Shown here piece by piece: positions 31,646 to 42,504 of a DNA stretch of 64,000 nt. The notes beneath the pieces are model-generated. The model was not told the origin of the DNA. It searched no databases and was given only the letters and a program-made list of their open reading frames with translations. Both the position numbers and the translations under genes were made by a program. This DNA comes from Symsagittifera roscoffensis (taxonomy: Eukaryota; Xenacoelomorpha; Acoela; Convolutidae), in assembly GCF_963678635.1 (NCBI RefSeq), contig NC_087065.1, positions 75,215,345 to 75,279,344 on the forward strand, in the 5' to 3' direction. Each line of letters starts with the position of its first letter. Position 1 is the stretch's first letter.

Positions 31646-34363
31646 AAGAAAGTAAAGGAAAAAGCTCAATTAAATTGTGTGTTCTTTCTAATTTAAAGCA
31701 ATAACCCTGAATTCGCTCAATCCGAAGGAGATCGCTAGGAATACGTCAAGGTCATAGACGACTTGTAAGAGGAAAGTTATTAAGTAAAATCAATAAGGTA
31801 AAAACAACACTTCTCCTAACTGCGAACATTTTTAATACTACAATTTATGATTGCATATGATCCTTTTCTCCCTCTGACCCCGAACAAATAGTGAAACGTA
31901 ATATAAATTAGGTTAACGAAACAGGTTAAGTAAATAAAAAGCTTGCATAAAAATTAGCAGAGGAATTTTTTATCGCAATGGTCAGGACTAAACAATTAAA
32001 ACAAAATTAGTTTATCCGACGGAGTTGGCAGATCGGGAATCTAAAAATTGTGACTCTGAAACTTTTCGATATAAAGTTTTTGAACTGATTGGCATAAATT
32101 TTTCAAAAGAAGAAGAATGATTTGAAGTTCATATAATTGCGCCCTTTTTAAAATCAATTAGGTGATAACGCAGAAACAAGATGAGCATGGCAAACGATGA
32201 GGAAAAACCGATGGTAAAGTGATAAGGTGAAAAGGAAGGTATGATCCTAACATTAACTTAGGTTTAACTTTGCGATGACTGCCCAATGAGAATATATTAA
32301 TGAGCTAAACTTCACAAAAGTAATGTTGCTAACATGGCAAACGATGAGCAAAAGTCTGTTGGATATTAAAAAGCTATTTTGAAAGGCTGATTTTAACTCT
32401 AAGCAAGGTTACGTATAACTTCGAAATGACTACACCAATTAGTATAGTTCAGGGAACCAAATTAAAAAAAACTACTTAAATTGATTAGTGAGCATGATAA
32501 TTGAATTATGATAAGCGCCGAATCAATACAGAGAAGAAAATTTTACTCAAAAATCTAGTTATGCAACTCCCGAAGGATAACTTCAGCTAAGAGTCGACTT
32601 GTATAATCCAATTTAAGTCAGTATCGGAATGGTCGTTTTCTTCAGCAATTGATAGCGGTAACAATGTTAGAAAACCTGTCTCTCCCTCTTCCGCAAATTT
32701 TCGAGTGTCAAGTATCACCTCCGTGGAGCATTGGTGTAAATCGATGAAGCTGAACGGCTCGTCTGCGCAACTACCATCCTCCTGCAAGCCTCCTCACTTA
32801 TTAATAATAACCATTATTACTTTCGCTTCGAAAATTGGAACCTCAAAAGCGAAGGAGTCATAGTTTCTTTCGTAAACTGTTGTTTCGAAGGGAATCAAGT
32901 CGACTATTGGGGTTGGTCTGCTCAGACAGATTATCAAAAAAGTCGAATGTAATTGGAGATTGAGTTGGTTCCGAAGATCCAAGTCCGGTTTGACTCGGAG
33001 TATGAGAGGTTATGGGGCTAATTAGGTCAAGGGCCCTTGTCTGTTCCGCTTCAAAATAAGTTTTTCCAGTTTATTTGGGTTTTCCGACGGAGTTATGTTT
33101 TGTCCATGACTTAATTTTGGTTCATGATAGTAATTTTTAAACCAATCTCTGTCCTTTTCCCTGCAATAAAAACTAACGATCCCCAATCACTTAAAACCGA
33201 TATTTGAAAAGGTAGGAAAAAAGTTTCGTCCTCAGCTCAAATTCCTTCTATATAAAACATTCCAGAAGATATAACAGTTCTTGATTGGACTGGAAAAAGG
33301 TAGTTTGTTTGTTTTAATTATTCTTCTTGTGGCGGGCATCTTCCTGGTTATTTTAGGCAAGGGTTCGGGTCACATCCTTTTTCTTTGTGTTGGCAGATCC
33401 TGTTATCCAGTGGAGTATCTAGGTAGTCATCCTCAACTCTATCATCCGCAGTCCAAGTGTGTGCCCTTTCTTCAGACATGATTGCTTTTCCGTTGTCTAC
33501 AAACTGATATTCTGATAGAGAAGGTTTTTCCGCAAATTGTTTAGTTTTCTTTTCTAATATTTTCACTCGGTGTATAATTTATTTTCGATTGAATTGTACT
33601 CACAGATTTTCATATATTTTTTGAAATTGAATCTATTAGAGAGCGTTGTTTTCTAGCTCGGGTGACATCGTTTGTAACTTCGATTGAACTGTATGTAAAA
33701 AAAATCGTTCACCTATCGGTTGGATCGGCAATCAACTACTGTTTAAAAACGGATATTTATGTTACGGCAATCGCAGATTGGTTTCAGTTTGGAACCAAAA
33801 GAAACACGAAGCGTGAGGGACTCTACTTATTATTGGATTTCTATGTAAATGAATATAATCAGTAAGAAAGTCAAAATCAATTTTGCAAGAGTGTTCGAGC
33901 AAGTTTTCATTTATGCAGACTTTGAGTATCTGTCTAAGCAAAATCACTGTTTTACAAGAGACCCATTTTAATTCCAATAAACTAGCGATGTCTAGGTAAA
34001 TTTTTCCGCTCATGGCTTTGATGTCCGGGAAATGGCTGGTCTGCTTTTCAGATTAAAGAGGCTTAAAATAGACTTTTACCTGCTTTGACGAAGTCAGACC
34101 AGTTCCTCCAATGGAAACAATCAATCTTCTTAAGTGAGGCCACTACACATATTCCGACAAGAATTTCACCGATAGTTGGCGTGAGTGCGTGTTTTTGCGG
34201 TATACTTTAAGGCCGCTGTTCTCAGTGTAAAATATAAACAAAATTTATTGCCTCTATAAAGTTGTGCGTTTGAAGTATGATAATCTTTATAAAAAGATTG
34301 AAAATTATGTCCAAATTTAGTGGTTCATAACTCCCATTTTCTTAATGTAGAAGGTTTCGACTA
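31646..34363. other. coding-like minus-strand relics of unknown origin
   Basis: Minus-strand frames at 32587-32787 (with CSTEVILDTRKFAEEGETGF), around 33000-32880 (PITSHTPSQTGLGSSEPTQS) and 33348-33566 (SLSEYQFVDNGKAIMSEERA) have protein-like composition but several stops, and no motif I can name. They lie downstream, in the sense direction, of the RNase H relics at 34.9-36.5 kb, so they could be the 3' part of the same decayed retroelement. A short direct repeat around GCATGGCAAACGATGAG occurs at about 32187 and 32334. Confidence 0.35.
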
Positions 34364-35546
34364 AAGGTTTCAGACTATTATCCTCTTCTAAAAGCAGAGC
34401 GAACATCTTATTGTTAAACAAATTATTTAATTCCAATGGTCTTTCCAATGGTCGACAGTTTAAAAAATTCACGGTATTTTTTGCAAGAGTAAATTGACCA
34501 AATGACATGTTTTCAATTACTGTACTTACAAAATTTTTCATTGCAGTATTAGATTTGATCGGATTTTTTCATCAAAACTATTACAAATAAACAAAAAAAA
34601 GATGAAACTTGAAATTTGAACAACTGAATCATTTGTTTGAGAAAAACTAACGGACAACATCTAAGGGTACAAAACTAAGAGCGGCAGTGGTAAAAATTAC
34701 AATCTTCCAAATGGTAGTAACATGACTCTAAAGAGACGCTATAATCTTGTTACATTATTGCGTCATTAAAATTGTCCAAAGTTTGACCCATCAGATTCAA
34801 GTTAGGATATGATTTTGATTTTTATAAACAATCCGACGGATTTTTAAATAACTTGGTTTTTAAAACTATGATTTCATCGTCATTTGAAAATGAAACTGGT
34901 TTTCTTGTTGGAATTCTCAAAATTAGAACTTTAAAACCAGATCTTTTCCTGCTAAATGACTTATGGCAAAATCAAAAGCCCATCTACTCAATTTCTTAGA
35001 CGGCTGTTATATGTCTTCTTACCGTGATTACAGGATGATGCGGAAAAAGTGCCTTATGGTCTGTAATTACTTCACATTTGTTCCTGTAAAGATACTTTTA
35101 ATAATGCTCGGGGCGGCCTCTACGACACAGAAAATTTCTAGCTGTTTCGTGAACTTTTTGCTACGTGTGGGTGTAGAAATCTACTTGCGAATGACACCAA
35201 TCTCCATTCACTCCCAAGTAATTAATCAAGCAAAGCGCCAAATCCACAGTGAAAGGCGTTCGTTTTAACCACTATTTTCATATTCGCGCCGAAATAGGTA
35301 AATTGTTAGGTTGACTTTTGCTGATTTCATCTTGTCAAAAGCCATAATTTTCGTTTGACAAATTAATTTTTTTGATTAACAGTGGTGGTTGTAGCGGACT
35401 TCCGAGGGTAGCGAGTCTTGGGACAATTTTTATAAATTGGTTCTTGATCGGAAAAATGAATGCATTATTTGAGAAACCGAGGGTGTGGTATTGTTTTATT
35501 TGCGATGATCTAATATGCAACATGTGTACAGTAAATTAAGTAAATT
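34364..35546. repeat. 1.18-kb tandem duplication, copy 1
   Basis: Starts at AAGGTTTCAGACTATTATCC and ends before the same words at 35547. The two copies differ by roughly a dozen substitutions and a one-base A-run change, so the duplication is recent. Each copy contains an antisense RNase H relic and a 101-codon + strand frame that is its shadow. Confidence 0.95.
34945..35275 (-). pseudogene. retroelement RNase H relic (copy 1), antisense
   Basis: The minus strand reads CEVITDHKALF near 35075-35045 and GFDFAISHLAGK near 34980-34946, the 'vxTDHkaL' and 'xFxixhxaGK' signatures of LTR-retrotransposon RNase H, with stop codons between. The intact-looking + strand frame 34963-35268 is the complement of this relic and shows no motif of its own. 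Ty3/gypsy origin is likely but the sequence differs from the 22.7-30.2 kb element. Confidence 0.65.
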
Positions 35547-36723
35547 AAGGTTTCAGACTATTATCCTCTTCTAAAAGCAGAGCGAACATCTTATTGTTAA
35601 ACAAATTATTTAATTCCAATGGTCTTTCCAATGGTCGACAGTTTAAAAAATTCACGGTATTTTTTGCAAGAGTAAATTGACCAAATGACTTGTTTTCAAT
35701 TACTTTACTTACAAAATTTTTCATTGCAGTATTAGATTTGATCGGATTTTTTCATCAAAACTATTACAAATAAACAAAAAAAGATGAAACTTGAAATTTG
35801 AACAACTGAATCATTTGTTTGAGAAAAACTAACGGACAACATCTAAGGGTACAAAACTAAGAGCGGCAGTGGTAAAAATGACAATCTTCCAAATGGTAGT
35901 AACATGACTCTAAAGAGACGCTATAATCTTGTTACATTATTGCGTCATTAAAATTGTCCAAAATTTGACCCATCAGATTCAAGTTAGGATATGATTTTGA
36001 TTTTTATAAACAATCCGACGGATTTTTAAATAACTTGGTTTTTAAAAGTATGGTTTCATCGTCATTTGAAAATGAAACTGGTTTTCTTGTTGGAATTCTC
36101 AAAATTAGAAATTTAAAACCAGATCTTTTCCTGCTAAAAGACTTATGGCAAAATCAAAAGCCCATCTACTCAATTTCTTAGACGGCTGTTATATGTCTTC
36201 TTACCGTGATTACAGGATGATGCGGAAAAAGTGCCTTATGGTCTGTAATTACTTCACATTTGTTCCTGTAAAGATACTTTTAATAATGCTCGGGGCGGCC
36301 TCTACGACACAGAAAATTTCTAGCTGTTTCGTGAACTTTTTGCTACGTGTGGGTGTAGAAATCTACTTGCGAATGACACCAATCTCCATTCACTCCCAAG
36401 TAATTAATCAAGCAAAGCGCCAAATCCACAGTGAAAGGCGTTCGTTTTAACCACTATTTTCATATTCGCGCCGAAATAGGTAAATTGTTAGGTTGACTTT
36501 TGCTGATTTCAGCTTGTCAAAAACCATAATTTTCGTTTGACAAATTAATTTTTTTGATTAACAGTGGTGGTTGTAGCGGACTTCCGAGGGTAGCGAGTCT
36601 TGGGACAATTTTTATAAATTGGTTCTTGATCGGAAAAATGAATGCATTATTTGAGAAACCGAGGGTGTGGTATTGTTTTATTTGCGATGATCTAATATGC
36701 AACATGTGTACATTAAATTAAGA
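35547..36723. repeat. 1.18-kb tandem duplication, copy 2
   Basis: Second unit, in the same orientation, offset 1182-1183 bases from the first. It diverges after CATGTGTACATTAAATTAAG. Confidence 0.95.
36127..36457 (-). pseudogene. retroelement RNase H relic (copy 2), antisense
   Basis: Same relic as at 34945-35275, carried by the tandem duplication; here the GK segment reads AISLLAGK because of one substitution. Confidence 0.62.
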
Positions 36724-37102
36724 AAATAAAACAGATAAAACAAGTGTTGAAAAAATGTCGAATTAAAACCATCACTAAAAAAAATGATCGACCGATGGTC
36801 GGTTCATGACAGATACTGGCAAGTATCTTATCAAAGACCAAAGGTCATAAAGAGAAACGTATTAACCAGAAAATAGTATCTGCTAACTTTTTAAAATCTG
36901 GCCGCAAGGACTTTCAACTGATGAAAGTTTGTAAGGTTTTTTTTCGCCAAATTTCTTGATCAAATAAATTTAATTTTTCTTGTGATTTCTAAAAGTGATT
37001 TCTGCTGACCTCTCAGTTTTTAATAAATTTTTCTTGGACATTAATTAATTTGTTCTTAAAAGGAAAATTTAAGGTTTAGTTTTTAGTAAGTTCAAATTTT
37101 TT

Positions 37103-37180
37103 GTTCCTCTGGTACACTTGGTCTGGAGGTAACGAACAGGCCTGGGACAGCAAAGATCCTGGATTCAAATCATACAGCAC
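37103..37180 (+). repeat. tRNA-like segment, array unit 1
   Basis: TCCTCTGGTACACTTGGTCT resembles a tRNA A box region and CCTGGATTCAAATC a B box, about 35 bases apart, as in tRNA-derived SINE heads. Pol III transcription is inferred. Confidence 0.55.
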
Positions 37181-38099
37181 TCTGCTTTTTTTTCAAAAAA
37201 TTATGCTTTTCAAAAAAAATTGTCGTCTTGTTGTTTGTCTGCTTATGTTTTTTCGACTTATTTACCATAATTGTTTTCTTTTTTTTCTTTTTGTTGTACG
37301 CAAGACAGAACCTAGTTGTTTGTAGTGTTTTGAAATAACTTCTGCTGTTTGTTATTTTACTAACTTTGAATTCGTATATTTTTTCTGAAAATTTTTTTCT
37401 GCCAAAATAAAGAATAAAATGTTTAGTTCATCGGCAAATTAAATGCACAAATTTAAATTAACCAAAGAAACGCAAACAAAAAACTAAAATTTTTGTGGAC
37501 TATTTGAAAATATATATATTTGGCCGACTTGCAAACAACACTTCCTTTTTTCATGCAAAACGCTATTTCCAACAAGGTTAGATTTCCCTTCTTACTTTTA
37601 TTTACTTTTGGGACGAATTCTATCATAATGAGTTTTTAGTAATAACCAATCATAAACATTTCACTGAAACAAACTATGATTGTAAACAGCCTTCAGAGAA
37701 ACCTTATTTTCTCAATTTTACAAGTTTCAAGTTCCATTGTCTTCCATATTTGTTAATTATTGCAATTACATTCTTCAAATCATCAGTATCATCCTCGATT
37801 GAAAAAGAGATGCTGCGAATTGCAAGGATTTTTCGGCATTTCACTTTTAGGGATTGACTTTTTAAAATTTGGTCGCTAGCTTTTTCAACAGATAAAAGTT
37901 TTTAGCAATATTTTTGCCAAATTTGTTGATCACACAATTTTCTTTTTTCATTTGAGAAAAAATGAAAAGTTAACTCTGCTGACCTCTCAGTTTTTTCCAC
38001 ACTTTTTTAACCCGTAAATAACTTTATTCCCAAAATGATCGAAATTAGAATTGGTAAATTTAGGTTTAGTTTATAGTTGTAGTAATTTCAATATTTTTT

Positions 38100-38176
38100 G
38101 CTCCTCTGGTACCCTTGGTCTGTAAGCAACGAACAGGCCTGGGACAGCAAAAGGTCCTGGATGCAAATCTTAGAGC
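38100..38176 (+). repeat. tRNA-like segment, array unit 2
   Basis: Same block with changes in both boxes (ACCCTTGGTCTGTAAG; CCTGGATGCAAATC), so probably weaker. Confidence 0.5.
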
Positions 38177-39290
38177 ATCCTGCTTTTTTCAAAAATAATC
38201 CTTTTCAAAAATTTTTGTCCTCTTGTTGTTTTTCTGCTTGTGTTTTTTCGGTTTTTTCATCAAACGTCGTAGAATTGTTTTTTTGCTGTACGCAAGACAC
38301 ATGCTAGTTAATTGTATTGTTTTGAACTACTTCTCCTATTTGTAGTTTTATTAATTTTGACTTCGTATGCTTGTGTTTTTTTTTTGCTGAAAAAAATTTA
38401 TACTGCCCAAATGCAGAATAACGTGTAAATTTTATCGGCATTTTAAATGCACGGATTAAAATAAGCAAAGAAATGTATATGGCCGACTAGCAATTTGAAA
38501 AATATATATGGCCGACTAGCAAACAACAGCTTCTTTTTTCATTCATAAAAAAACTATTTCCAATAAAGTTAGATTCCCTTATTCCTTTTATTTTCTTTTG
38601 GGGCGAGCTTCACCATAATGAAATTTTAGTAAAAGCCAATCAAATATCATTTCATTGAAACTGAAACTACTATTGTAAACAGCCTCCAGAGAAACCGTAT
38701 TTTCTCAATTTACAAGTGTCAAGTTCAACTGGTTTCCAAATTTGTCAATCAGCGCGATTACATTGTTCAAATCATCAGTATCACCCGCCCTTGAAACAGA
38801 GATGCTGTTACTTGCAACGATTTTGCGGTATTTCATTTTTAGGGACTGTCTTTAAGACTTGGGAAAGCAATCGACAACGCCTAATTATGCTGAAGATTAC
38901 AACTACAAAACACCACAGAATCATGCTGTCTTCGGAGCTAATTATAAATGAAAAAACCAGACTTTTGCATTATACATATAAAACGTATTAACCAAAAACT
39001 AATATCTGTTGACTTTTTAAAATCTGGTCGCAAGGACTTTCAACTGATGAAAGTTTGTAGCATTTTTTTGCCAAACTTCTTGATCACACATTTTAAATTT
39101 CTCATGTGATTTCTAAAATTGAATTTTGCTGACCTCTCAACTTTTTCTAGACTTTTTTAACCCTTAAATAACTAAATTTTTTCTACCCAAAACTTTGTTC
39201 CCAACCCAGTAACTTTGTTCCCAAAATGATTGAAATACGAAATGGTAAATTTAGGTTTAGTTTATAATTGTAGTAAGTTCAATATTTTTT

Positions 39291-39367
39291 GCTCCTCTGG
39301 TACACTTGGTCTGGAGGTAACAAACAGGCCTGGGACAGCAAAGTTCCAGGATTCAAATCTTACAGCA
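39291..39367 (+). repeat. tRNA-like segment, array unit 3
   Basis: Retains ACACTTGGTCTGGAGG and CCAGGATTCAAATC. Confidence 0.55.
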
Positions 39368-40451
39368 CCCTGCTTTTTTTCAAAAAGAATCCTTTTGAAA
39401 ACAAAATCACCGGCTTGTTGTTTGTCTGTTTATGTTTTGCCGGTTTATTTACCAATCATCGTAGAATTGTTCTTTTTTTGCTGTACGCAAGACACATGCT
39501 AGTTTTACGTATTGTTTTGAAATATTTCTGCTGTTTGTAATTTTACTAACTTTGAATTCGTATATTTTTTTGTTTTTTTTTCTCTGAAAACTTTTTTCTG
39601 CCCAAATAAAGAATAAAATGTATATTTCATCGGCAAATTAAATGCACAAATTTAAACGAACCAAAAAGTCGCAAGCAAAAAACTGAAGTTTTGGTGATAT
39701 ATTTGAAAATTGTATATGACCGACTAGCAAACCACACCTTCGTTTTTCATGATAAAAAACTATTTCCATCAAGGTTAGATTTCCCTTCTTCTTTTTATTT
39801 TTTTTGGGTGAGTTAAAGCCAATCATATACCATTTCTCTGAAACTGAAACTATGATTGTAAACAGCCTTCAGAGAAACCTTTTTTTCTCAAATTTACAAG
39901 TGTCAAGTTCAACTGTCTTCCATATATGTTAATCAGCGCCATTACATTCTTCAAATCATCAGTATCGTCTTCCTTTGAAAAAGAGATGCTGTGAATTGCA
40001 AAAAATTTGCGGCCTTTCACTTCTAGCGATTGTCTCTAAGACTTAGGAAAGCAGTCGACAACGCCGAATTATGCTAGGGATTTCAACTATATACCACCAC
40101 AGAACCATGCTGCCTTCGGAGCTAACGATAAATGAAAACACTAGATTTTCGCTTTAAATATAATACGTTTTAACCGAAAATTAGTATCTGTTAACTTTTA
40201 AAAATCTGGTCGCAGGGATTTTCAACTGATGAAACTTTGTAGCCTTTTTTTGCCAAATTTTTTGATCACACAAATTTGATTTTCCAGGTGAAAAAAATAA
40301 AAAGTGATTGCTGCTGACCCCTCAATTTTTTTTAGACTTTTGTTTCCGTAAATAACTAGACTTTTTATACCCGTAAATAACTTTGTTCACAAATTGGTTG
40401 AAATTAGAAATGGTAATTTTAGGTTTAATTTATAGAAAGTTGAATTTTTTG

Positions 40452-40515
40452 GCTCCTCTGGTACACTTGGTCTGGAGGTATCAAACAGGCCTGGGACAGC
40501 AAAAAAATCTTACAG
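40452..40515 (+). repeat. tRNA-like segment, array unit 4, B box lost
   Basis: The A-box part is intact, but after GGGACAGC the bases jump to AAAAAAATCTTACAGC: the B-box portion is deleted. Confidence 0.55.
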
Positions 40516-41375
40516 CAACCTGCTTTTTTCAAAAATAATCCTTTTCAAAAAAAATGTCGGCTTGTTGTTTGTCTGCTTATGTTTTTTCGGCTTATTTACC
40601 AAACATCGTAGAATTATTTTTTTGTTATACGCAAGACTCAAGCTAGTTCTTGGTAGTGTTTTGAAATACTTCTGCTGTTTGTAATTTTACTAACTTTGAA
40701 TTCGTATGTTATTTTGTTTTTTTTTTCGCTGAAAAATTTTAGTCTGCACAAAATGCAGAATAAAGTGTATATTTTATCGGAATTTAAATGCACAAATCGT
40801 ATTAACCAAAGAGTCGCAAACAAAAAACTAAAATTTTTGAGGAATATTTGAAAAAATAAATATTTGGCCGACTTGCAAACAACACTTTCTTTTTTCATGC
40901 AAAACGCTATTTCCAACAAGGTTAGATTTCCCTTCTTACTTTTATTTACTTTTGGGACGAATTCTATCATAATGAGTTTATAGTAATAACCAATCATAAA
41001 CATTTCACTGAAACAAACTATGATGGTAAACAGCCTTCAGAGAAACCTTATTTTCTCAATTTTACAAGTTTCAAGTTCCATTGTCTTACATATTTGTTAA
41101 TTATTGCGATTACATTCTTCAAATCATCATTATCATCCTTCTTTGAAAAAGAGATGCTGTGAATTTCAAAGTCTTTGTGGCATTTCAGTTTTAGCGATTG
41201 TCTCTAAGACTCGGAAAAGCAATCGACAACGCCGCATTATGCTGGAGATTACAACTATACACCTCCACAGAACAATGCTGTCTTCGAAGCTAACTACGAA
41301 TGAAGAGACCAAATTTTCGCTCTGATGAAATTAAGCGAACAAAGACAGCATTACTAGTCTTAAAACATTTTAAGC

Positions 41376-41444
41376 GGTGGGAGCGATGGTGAGGTGATTA
41401 CGTCTCCGCCTCTCCATCGAAAGGTCGGATGTTCAAAGCCCACC
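41376..41444 (+). ncRNA. tRNA-like head of SINE
   Basis: 69 bases with a six-pair acceptor stem (GGTGGG with CCCACC), A-box-like GGTGAGGTGATTACG and B-box-like GATGTTCAAAGCC. It is a pol III promoter module rather than a working tRNA gene: the arms are imperfect. Confidence 0.65.
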
Positions 41445-41539
41445 ATGATCCGTGCTCGTTGCCAGAGGTAGGCAACATTACCCATCCCAGAAAAATAACC
41501 AAAAAATGTAGTTCTTAAGCAGAAGCACAACGGTGGTTC

Positions 41540-41681
41540 TCGACTTATGTTTCGACTGTGCTAGAACTATGTTTCGACTTTCTCGACCGAAATTGGGTGT
41601 TTTTCGACTTTGCTTCTCGATTGCGGAATTTTAGTCGCAAAACTGCACGTGCTCGATTCTCAAAGTCAAAACATAAGTCGA
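41540..41681. mobile_element. 142-base foldback element inside the SINE
   Basis: The ends TCGACTTATGTTTCGACT and AGTCAAAACATAAGTCGA are inverted repeats with one mismatch. Shorter TCGACTT words recur inside, giving extra hairpin potential. No coding content. Confidence 0.72.
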
Positions 41682-41790
41682 ACACCTCAACCCGGGTCCT
41701 TTTCCTTGTGGATAAATCGTCTTACAAAATGCTCCTATTTAATTGCCAATAAAAACAGTGACAGAATTTTGAATTGAATTGAATATTTTT

Positions 41791-42129
41791 CTCTTGACTA
41801 CTTTAAAATCGGCATTTCACGTCTGACGTTGGTTTCACTTTATGGTTGATTGTTTTAGGACTCCACTCAAATTTGGACTCCACTCAAAAAGTTGAACCAC
41901 TCAAATTTATTTTTCACAACCTTTTATGTAAAGTACTGTACTTTAATGTTATTAAAAAGATTGTGAAAAAACTGCAAGAGCAATTTTCTAAATTTGATTA
42001 TCAAGTATGGTTGCTTCAGAAAAATTTTGCAAAAGCGCTTATACTTAATTAGAGCTATTTTTAGTCAATGCGAGTTTTTTTGTAATTTTTGTTCACATTT
42101 TGAAATTTTTCAAAGTCAATTGAAATTTA
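41791..42129. other. 5' flank of the 42.1-kb gene
   Basis: AT-rich; contains a duplicated GGACTCCACTCAAA word. No promoter element was recognised. Confidence 0.4.
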
Positions 42130-42504
42130 GTGATGAATAAATCATTAAGCTCTGCAACTGAACACTCCTCGAAACTTCAATTTCGACCAGAGTTTTTTGG
42201 ATTGTGGACATCATTCGTCATTTTGGTGTTATTCGTCGTGTTTATTGCCCTGATTGTAAAAGCGGAAACGGAAGGCAAAAGCGTCCAGAGACTCAGCATG
42301 AATAGCTGGAATAGTCCGAAGCCAGATGACGTTCCAATGTTGGGCATGCAGTCATCGATTCCAGCGGCGTCGAATTTGGCCAACATATCATCGGGAGACG
42401 AAGAAGACGGGCTGGCTGTGTCAGCCGCCGACAAGACACCGAAGCCGCCGGAAAACCGACAGCAGCCGAAAATTACCTCACTGGGTCGCGATTGCAGTCC
42501 ATAG
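42130..42504 (+). CDS. small single-pass membrane protein, unrecognised
   Basis: A 124-codon frame starts at ATG 42130 (G at -3) and ends TAG at 42502-42504. A strongly hydrophobic helix covers residues 27-46 (TSFVILVLFVVFIALIVKA), preceded by a 26-residue polar N-terminus without a signal-peptide look and followed by a basic KAETEGKSVQR and a Ser/Pro/Asp-rich disordered tail. The GC-rich third codon positions resemble those of the MFS genes and stand out from the AT-rich flanks, which argues for a real gene. By the positive-inside rule the C-terminal tail may face the cytoplasm. The family is unknown to me; it may be one exon of a larger gene. No AATAAA lies close downstream. Confidence 0.55.
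   Translation: MMNKSLSSATEHSSKLQFRPEFFGLWTSFVILVLFVVFIALIVKAETEGKSVQRLSMNSWNSPKPDDVPMLGMQSSIPAASNLANISSGDEEDGLAVSAADKTPKPPENRQQPKITSLGRDCSP

Larger units (their letters stand above)
36840..41335. repeat. four-unit tandem array of ~1.0-1.2-kb repeats with tRNA-like segments
   Basis: Units share, in order: CTGGTCGCAAGGACTTTCAA (36897, a variant at 37871, 39027, 40207), TGCTGACCTCTCA, a tRNA-like block, ATGTTTTTTCGGCTTATTTACC-like T-rich sequence, GGCCGACTTGCAAACAACAC, GTAAACAGCCTTCAGAGAAA, and TTCAAATCATCAGTATCA near the end. Spacings are about 970, 1160 and 1180 bases. Divergence between units is obvious, so the array is not newly made. No unit encodes a conserved protein. Confidence 0.88.
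41376..41790 (+). mobile_element. tRNA-derived SINE, with a foldback insertion
   Basis: A tRNA-like head (41376-41444) is followed by a body shared with 17902-18080 and a (GAATT)n tail at about 41771-41784. Between GAAGCACAACGG and GGGTCCTTTTCC the body is split by a foldback sequence (41540-41681) absent from the other copy. SINEs move using LINE enzymes. Confidence 0.8.

Noticed and set aside
34963-36450. Two identical 101-codon + strand genes with a hydrophobic stretch
   Set aside because: The complement has retroelement RNase H motifs with stops, and identity is explained by the recent 1.18-kb duplication.
37103-41444. Functional tRNA genes
   Set aside because: A- and B-box-like words are present but the arms are imperfect and the segments belong to repeats; they fit SINE-type heads better.
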